From SHZI01 sp031409515 (lineage in GTDB: Bacteria > Pseudomonadota > Gammaproteobacteria > Steroidobacterales > GCA-2729495): DNA of 64,000 nt. Positions 61,092 through 64,000 of this stretch are shown here, in pieces (position 1 is the stretch's first letter; every line of letters starts with the position of its first letter). The stretch lies in contig JANNXJ010000051.1 in NCBI GenBank assembly GCA_031409515.1, positions 1 through 64,000 of the forward strand. The letters are read 5' to 3'. The notes beneath the pieces were generated by a model. That model ran no database searches, was not told the DNA's origin, and saw only the letters and a list, made by a program, of their open reading frames with translations. The translations under genes and the position numbers were made by a program.

Positions 61092-62415
61092 TGTCCCGGA
61101 GATTATCCGCCACGGTGATCGTGAGGCCCGGAACTGGCTGCTTTGGGGCATTTGCCCTTGGAATGACGGCGCGGGTGAAGCCAACCTTGGCAGCCTCCCT
61201 CAGACGCTCCTCGCCATAGGCGACCGGCCGGATCTCTCCAGCCAGGCCGACCTCGCCAAACACCACCAGGTCCCGGGGAATCGGCCGGTCCCGAATGCTC
61301 GAGATCGTCGCCAGGAGGGCCGCCAGATCGGCTGAGGGCTCCATGATCCGAACCCCGCCGACGACGTTAACGAAAATGTCGTGGGTGTGAGTTGCGATCC
61401 CGCCATGCCGATGCAGGGCGGCGAGCAGCAGAGTGAGCCGGTTCTGCTCCAGACCAATGGCTACCCGTCGGGGGGGGCCACCGCTGCCCTGGTCAGCAAG
61501 CGCCTGCACCTCCACCAGCAACGGCCGGCTCCCCTGATGTACCGCGGTCACCACGCTTCCGGGCACCGGGTCCCCACGCTGGGAAACAAACAGGGCTGAT
61601 GGGTTACGGACTTCCCTGATGCCACCTTCCGACATGACGAAGATGCCGAGTTCGTTAGCCGCCCCGAAGCGGTTCTTGACTGTACGCAGTATCCGGTAGC
61701 GGCTTGCTACCTCACTCTCGAAGTACAGGACGACGTCCACCATGTGCTCAAGCAGCCGTGGCCCTGCAATCTGCCCGTCCTTGGTCACGTGACCCACCAG
61801 AAAGACAGCAATTCCCGACTGCTTGGCGAGCCTGACCAGCAGCCCGGCGCAGGTTCGGAGCTGATTGGGAGAGCCGGGTGTGGACGGCAGGAGGTCTGTG
61901 GCCATGGTCTGGATCGAATCGACAATGAGGCATCCCGGACGGGTCTCCTGGACCGCGGCGAGGACCTCCTCTACCCGCGTCGTGGCGATGGCCGCCACGG
62001 ACCCCAGATCAGCGCCAAGTCGCTGCCCGCGGAGACTGATCTGCTGGAGAGACTCTTCGCCGCTGGCGTAGAGCGTTCCACCCACGGTCCTGAGGTGCGC
62101 GGCCGCCTGCAAAAGCAGCGTGGACTTGCCGATACCCGGATCGCCACCCAGTAAAACGACAGACCCGGGCACCAGCCCTCCCCCGAGCGTGCGATCGAGC
62201 TCGGTGAGACCGGTCGAGACGCGCACAACGGTCTCGGTGCCTACGTCTGAGAGTCTCCGCACTGGAACCGTACCCGGGGGCACTGCAACTCTGCCCAGGC
62301 TGCTGGCCGCTGGCTCCAGCGAGTTCCAGGCGCCACAGGCGGGGCACTGGCCCTGCCATTTGGAGGTACCAGCGCCACAATCGCTGCAGACATAGGTCTT
62401 GTTGGCTTTTGCCAT
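61060..62415 (-). CDS. radA: DNA repair protein RadA (Sms)
   Basis: 451 residues from MAKANKTYVCSDCG. C4 zinc finger CSDCGAGTSKWQGQCPACGA, RecA-like core with Walker A GGDPGIGKSTLLLQ, the RadA-specific KNRFG motif in RTVKNRFGAANELG, and a Lon-like C-terminal domain (FGEVGLAGEIRPV). Drives branch migration and D-loop extension in recombination. Divergent from the CHASE2 gene. Confidence 0.97.
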   Translation of the reverse strand: MAKANKTYVCSDCGAGTSKWQGQCPACGAWNSLEPAASSLGRVAVPPGTVPVRRLSDVGTETVVRVSTGLTELDRTLGGGLVPGSVVLLGGDPGIGKSTLLLQAAAHLRTVGGTLYASGEESLQQISLRGQRLGADLGSVAAIATTRVEEVLAAVQETRPGCLIVDSIQTMATDLLPSTPGSPNQLRTCAGLLVRLAKQSGIAVFLVGHVTKDGQIAGPRLLEHMVDVVLYFESEVASRYRILRTVKNRFGAANELGIFVMSEGGIREVRNPSALFVSQRGDPVPGSVVTAVHQGSRPLLVEVQALADQGSGGPPRRVAIGLEQNRLTLLLAALHRHGGIATHTHDIFVNVVGGVRIMEPSADLAALLATISSIRDRPIPRDLVVFGEVGLAGEIRPVAYGEERLREAAKVGFTRAVIPRANAPKQPVPGLTITVADNLRDIMRMLPALEA

Positions 62416-62549
62416 GGGCGCCTCAGGATTCAACCGGCAGCATTGTGGGCGGAGAAAGGCCCCATTTCGAGACAGGCGGCGCCGCGAGCAGCGCAAAAAC
62501 TACCACTCAGGTCTCACCCCGCAACCCCTGATCCGCATACTATTTTGTA

Positions 62550-64000
62550 ATGCTGCCACAGGACAATAAGCGGAGAGGCCTGCCCAGCGAGGCAGCTCAG
62601 GCGGGGGTGTGCGCCGTTCTGGCCCTGTTCTTTGCCCTGGGTGGCGACCGGCTGGTCGGCATTGAAGGGGGTTTCTATGACCTGTGTCAGCGGTTGTCCG
62701 CCCGCCCAGCCACAGCCCCGGTAGTCATCGTCAACGTCGATGCCGACACCAAGAATCTGTGGGCACTGCCACGGCTGGATGACCTCATCACAAATCTGAA
62801 GGCTACTGGAGCCCGGCTGATCATCCCGGCCACTCCTGCCCCGCCGCCAGCAGGGTCGGACGATGTCAGCCGGCTCCAGGCACTCCTCAGGCTCGAGGAG
62901 CGTGGCGGCGCGCTTCAGAGTCGAACCGAGCCCGGCCTTCTCAGCAGACAACTGGCGGAGATCGAAGCGCGAATTGCACAGCAGGAACGCGTCGCCGCGG
63001 CGGTACAGGCAGCCGGCAACGTCGTTCTCGGCCTGCCGACCGCCGAACTCCGGCCGGGGGGAACACCGGGAACCGGCATCTGCGCCGAGCGGGTCGCGGC
63101 CGCGAGTCCGCGCTTCGCCGTTCTTGAGAACAGCCGGCCGAATACTGCAATGCTGGCACCAGCAGCGGGGGTACTCTGCACTGCCGCCGCAACGGTCGGC
63201 CACTCCGCACTGCTTACCGACCGCGATGGCGTGGTGCGGCGTGCTGCACCGGTCCTGACCACAGATTCGGGCAGTCTTCCGTCGATTGCACTAGCGGCAT
63301 TCGATCTGGAGTCCGGTGCGCCCCGCGCCGTCGGCAATCTCGTGCGCTTCTACCAGGCTCAGGCTGGGGCTGAGGGCTTTCCAGTGATCTCCGCCAAGGA
63401 CGTGCTCAGCGGGAAGAGTGCCGCTGGCATCCGTGACCGCTATGTTGTGATCGGCACCGCTGTCGGCGGACCCGCGGACAGCGTGCATACACCAATGGCA
63501 AGGGATGACGGAGTGGCCGTTCTCGTGGCCACGGATCTTGCCAACTACCTGACCCAGGAACACATCCGACGCCCGGGGTGGGCGCTATGGCTGGAGATCG
63601 GTCTTGCGCTCCTGCTGGCTGTCGGTACGGTAATTGTCGGCAGGCTCAGCCTGCCCAAAGCAACACTCGTTGCTGCCTCGGGAATGCTGCTGCTGCTCGT
63701 GACCGAGTATCTGCTCATCAGCTATGCCGGTCTCTGGCTGCAGCTGGCGGGGCTGGCGCTCTTCTGCCTCACAGGAGTTGCAGTTCTGCAGTTCATCACG
63801 CAGCTGCCGTCCCGCTCTGGCGATACATCGGCCGCCGATACCAGCAGGCTCAGCATTGGCGCTGCGGGCACCGCTCAGCAGCTCGATCTGGGGTTCTCGG
63901 TTCTGCGGCAGCAGCCAACCACAGAGCGCACCAAACTGCAGCTCTATGAGCTGGCGATGGAACACGGCAAGAAGCGGAACTATGCCAAAGCGGAGCGCGT
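62550..64000 (+). CDS. CHASE2-domain sensor, likely N-terminus of a Ser/Thr kinase; incomplete
   Basis: Open to the right edge; 483 codons visible. N-terminal membrane segment (GVCAVLALFFALGGDRLVGI), an extracytoplasmic CHASE2 sensory domain (about 35-345, with APVVIVNVDADTKN, LLTDRDGVVRRAAPV and RYVVIGTAVGGPADSVHTP), then three membrane segments (about 345-415) and a cytoplasmic segment LYELAMEHGKKRNYAKAE. That last part resembles the linker of gammaproteobacterial CHASE2 Ser/Thr kinases; adenylate cyclase is an alternative. The ATG has no clear ribosome binding site; a TACTAT box lies a few bases upstream, so a leaderless or very short mRNA is possible. Confidence 0.8.
   Translation, partial: MLPQDNKRRGLPSEAAQAGVCAVLALFFALGGDRLVGIEGGFYDLCQRLSARPATAPVVIVNVDADTKNLWALPRLDDLITNLKATGARLIIPATPAPPPAGSDDVSRLQALLRLEERGGALQSRTEPGLLSRQLAEIEARIAQQERVAAAVQAAGNVVLGLPTAELRPGGTPGTGICAERVAAASPRFAVLENSRPNTAMLAPAAGVLCTAAATVGHSALLTDRDGVVRRAAPVLTTDSGSLPSIALAAFDLESGAPRAVGNLVRFYQAQAGAEGFPVISAKDVLSGKSAAGIRDRYVVIGTAVGGPADSVHTPMARDDGVAVLVATDLANYLTQEHIRRPGWALWLEIGLALLLAVGTVIVGRLSLPKATLVAASGMLLLLVTEYLLISYAGLWLQLAGLALFCLTGVAVLQFITQLPSRSGDTSAADTSRLSIGAAGTAQQLDLGFSVLRQQPTTERTKLQLYELAMEHGKKRNYAKAER

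Overview
This is a gene-dense, GC-rich chromosomal segment from a gammaproteobacterium. The evidence is conserved gene sets and their order: bamE/ratA/smpB/ssrA, rpsP-rimM-trmD-rplS with ffh, ffs-dnaX-ybaB-recR, mlaFEDCB with mlaA, and dapA beside a BamC-like lipoprotein. I cannot name the genus. I see no insertion sequence, prophage, integrase or CRISPR array, and no gene-free gap longer than about 200 bases.

Layout. 1-1670: the end of bamE, ratA, smpB and the tmRNA gene with promoter and terminator. 1780-7450: a small Cys-rich secreted protein, a DMT permease, a cation-efflux protein, an overlapping lipoprotein-lipoprotein-zinc peptidase set, and two small membrane proteins. 7544-13065: tail-specific protease, an orphan coiled-coil protein, a DUF1249 protein and a PGM1-type phosphoglucomutase. 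13080-18236: ppsR/ppsA divergent pair, MAPEG protein, orn, rsgA. 18233-20949: recR, ybaB, dnaX and the SRP RNA. 21056-26199: diheme cytochrome c, acetyltransferase, periplasmic retropepsin, GlsB-like protein, then a Sel1-repeat/Nfu/Mrp-DUF971 iron-sulfur operon. 26384-31832: DUF2845 protein, MBOAT-like protein, AMP ligase, carrier protein and LtaS-like transferase, the most unusual block. 31820-35857: AraC-type regulator, small protein, tRNA-Ser, mini-BamC, dapA, gcvR-like, bcp. 35875-41239: bepA-mlaA facing mlaFEDCB, the machinery for outer-membrane quality and lipid asymmetry. 41244-49299: class I aldolase, an Rrf2 regulator with an IscR-type operator, and sufBCDSU-sufT, then sixA. 49344-56142: sppA, a soluble sugar-dehydrogenase-like lipoprotein and a TatT-type TRAP transporter. 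56161-59635: rplS, trmD, rimM, rpsP, ffh. 59793-64000: CorC/HlyC-family protein, radA and the start of a CHASE2 sensor.

How they work together. Three themes dominate: translation and secretion (tmRNA/SmpB, SRP RNA and Ffh, L19/S16/TrmD/RimM, RsgA), iron-sulfur assembly (SUF operon with its own Rrf2 regulator, plus Mrp/Nfu), and envelope maintenance (Bam and Mla parts, BepA, Prc, SppA, lipoproteins). The 26.4-31.8 kb cassette combines the three activities of a teichoic-acid D-alanylation (Dlt) pathway (activating ligase, carrier, membrane O-acyltransferase) with an LtaS-type phosphoglycerol transferase. I propose that it makes and acylates a phosphoglycerol-type envelope glycopolymer; this is inference from domain content. 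Two genes (the secreted zinc peptidase at 5432 and rimM) have no ATG, GTG or TTG able to encode a full-length product and seem to start at CTG.
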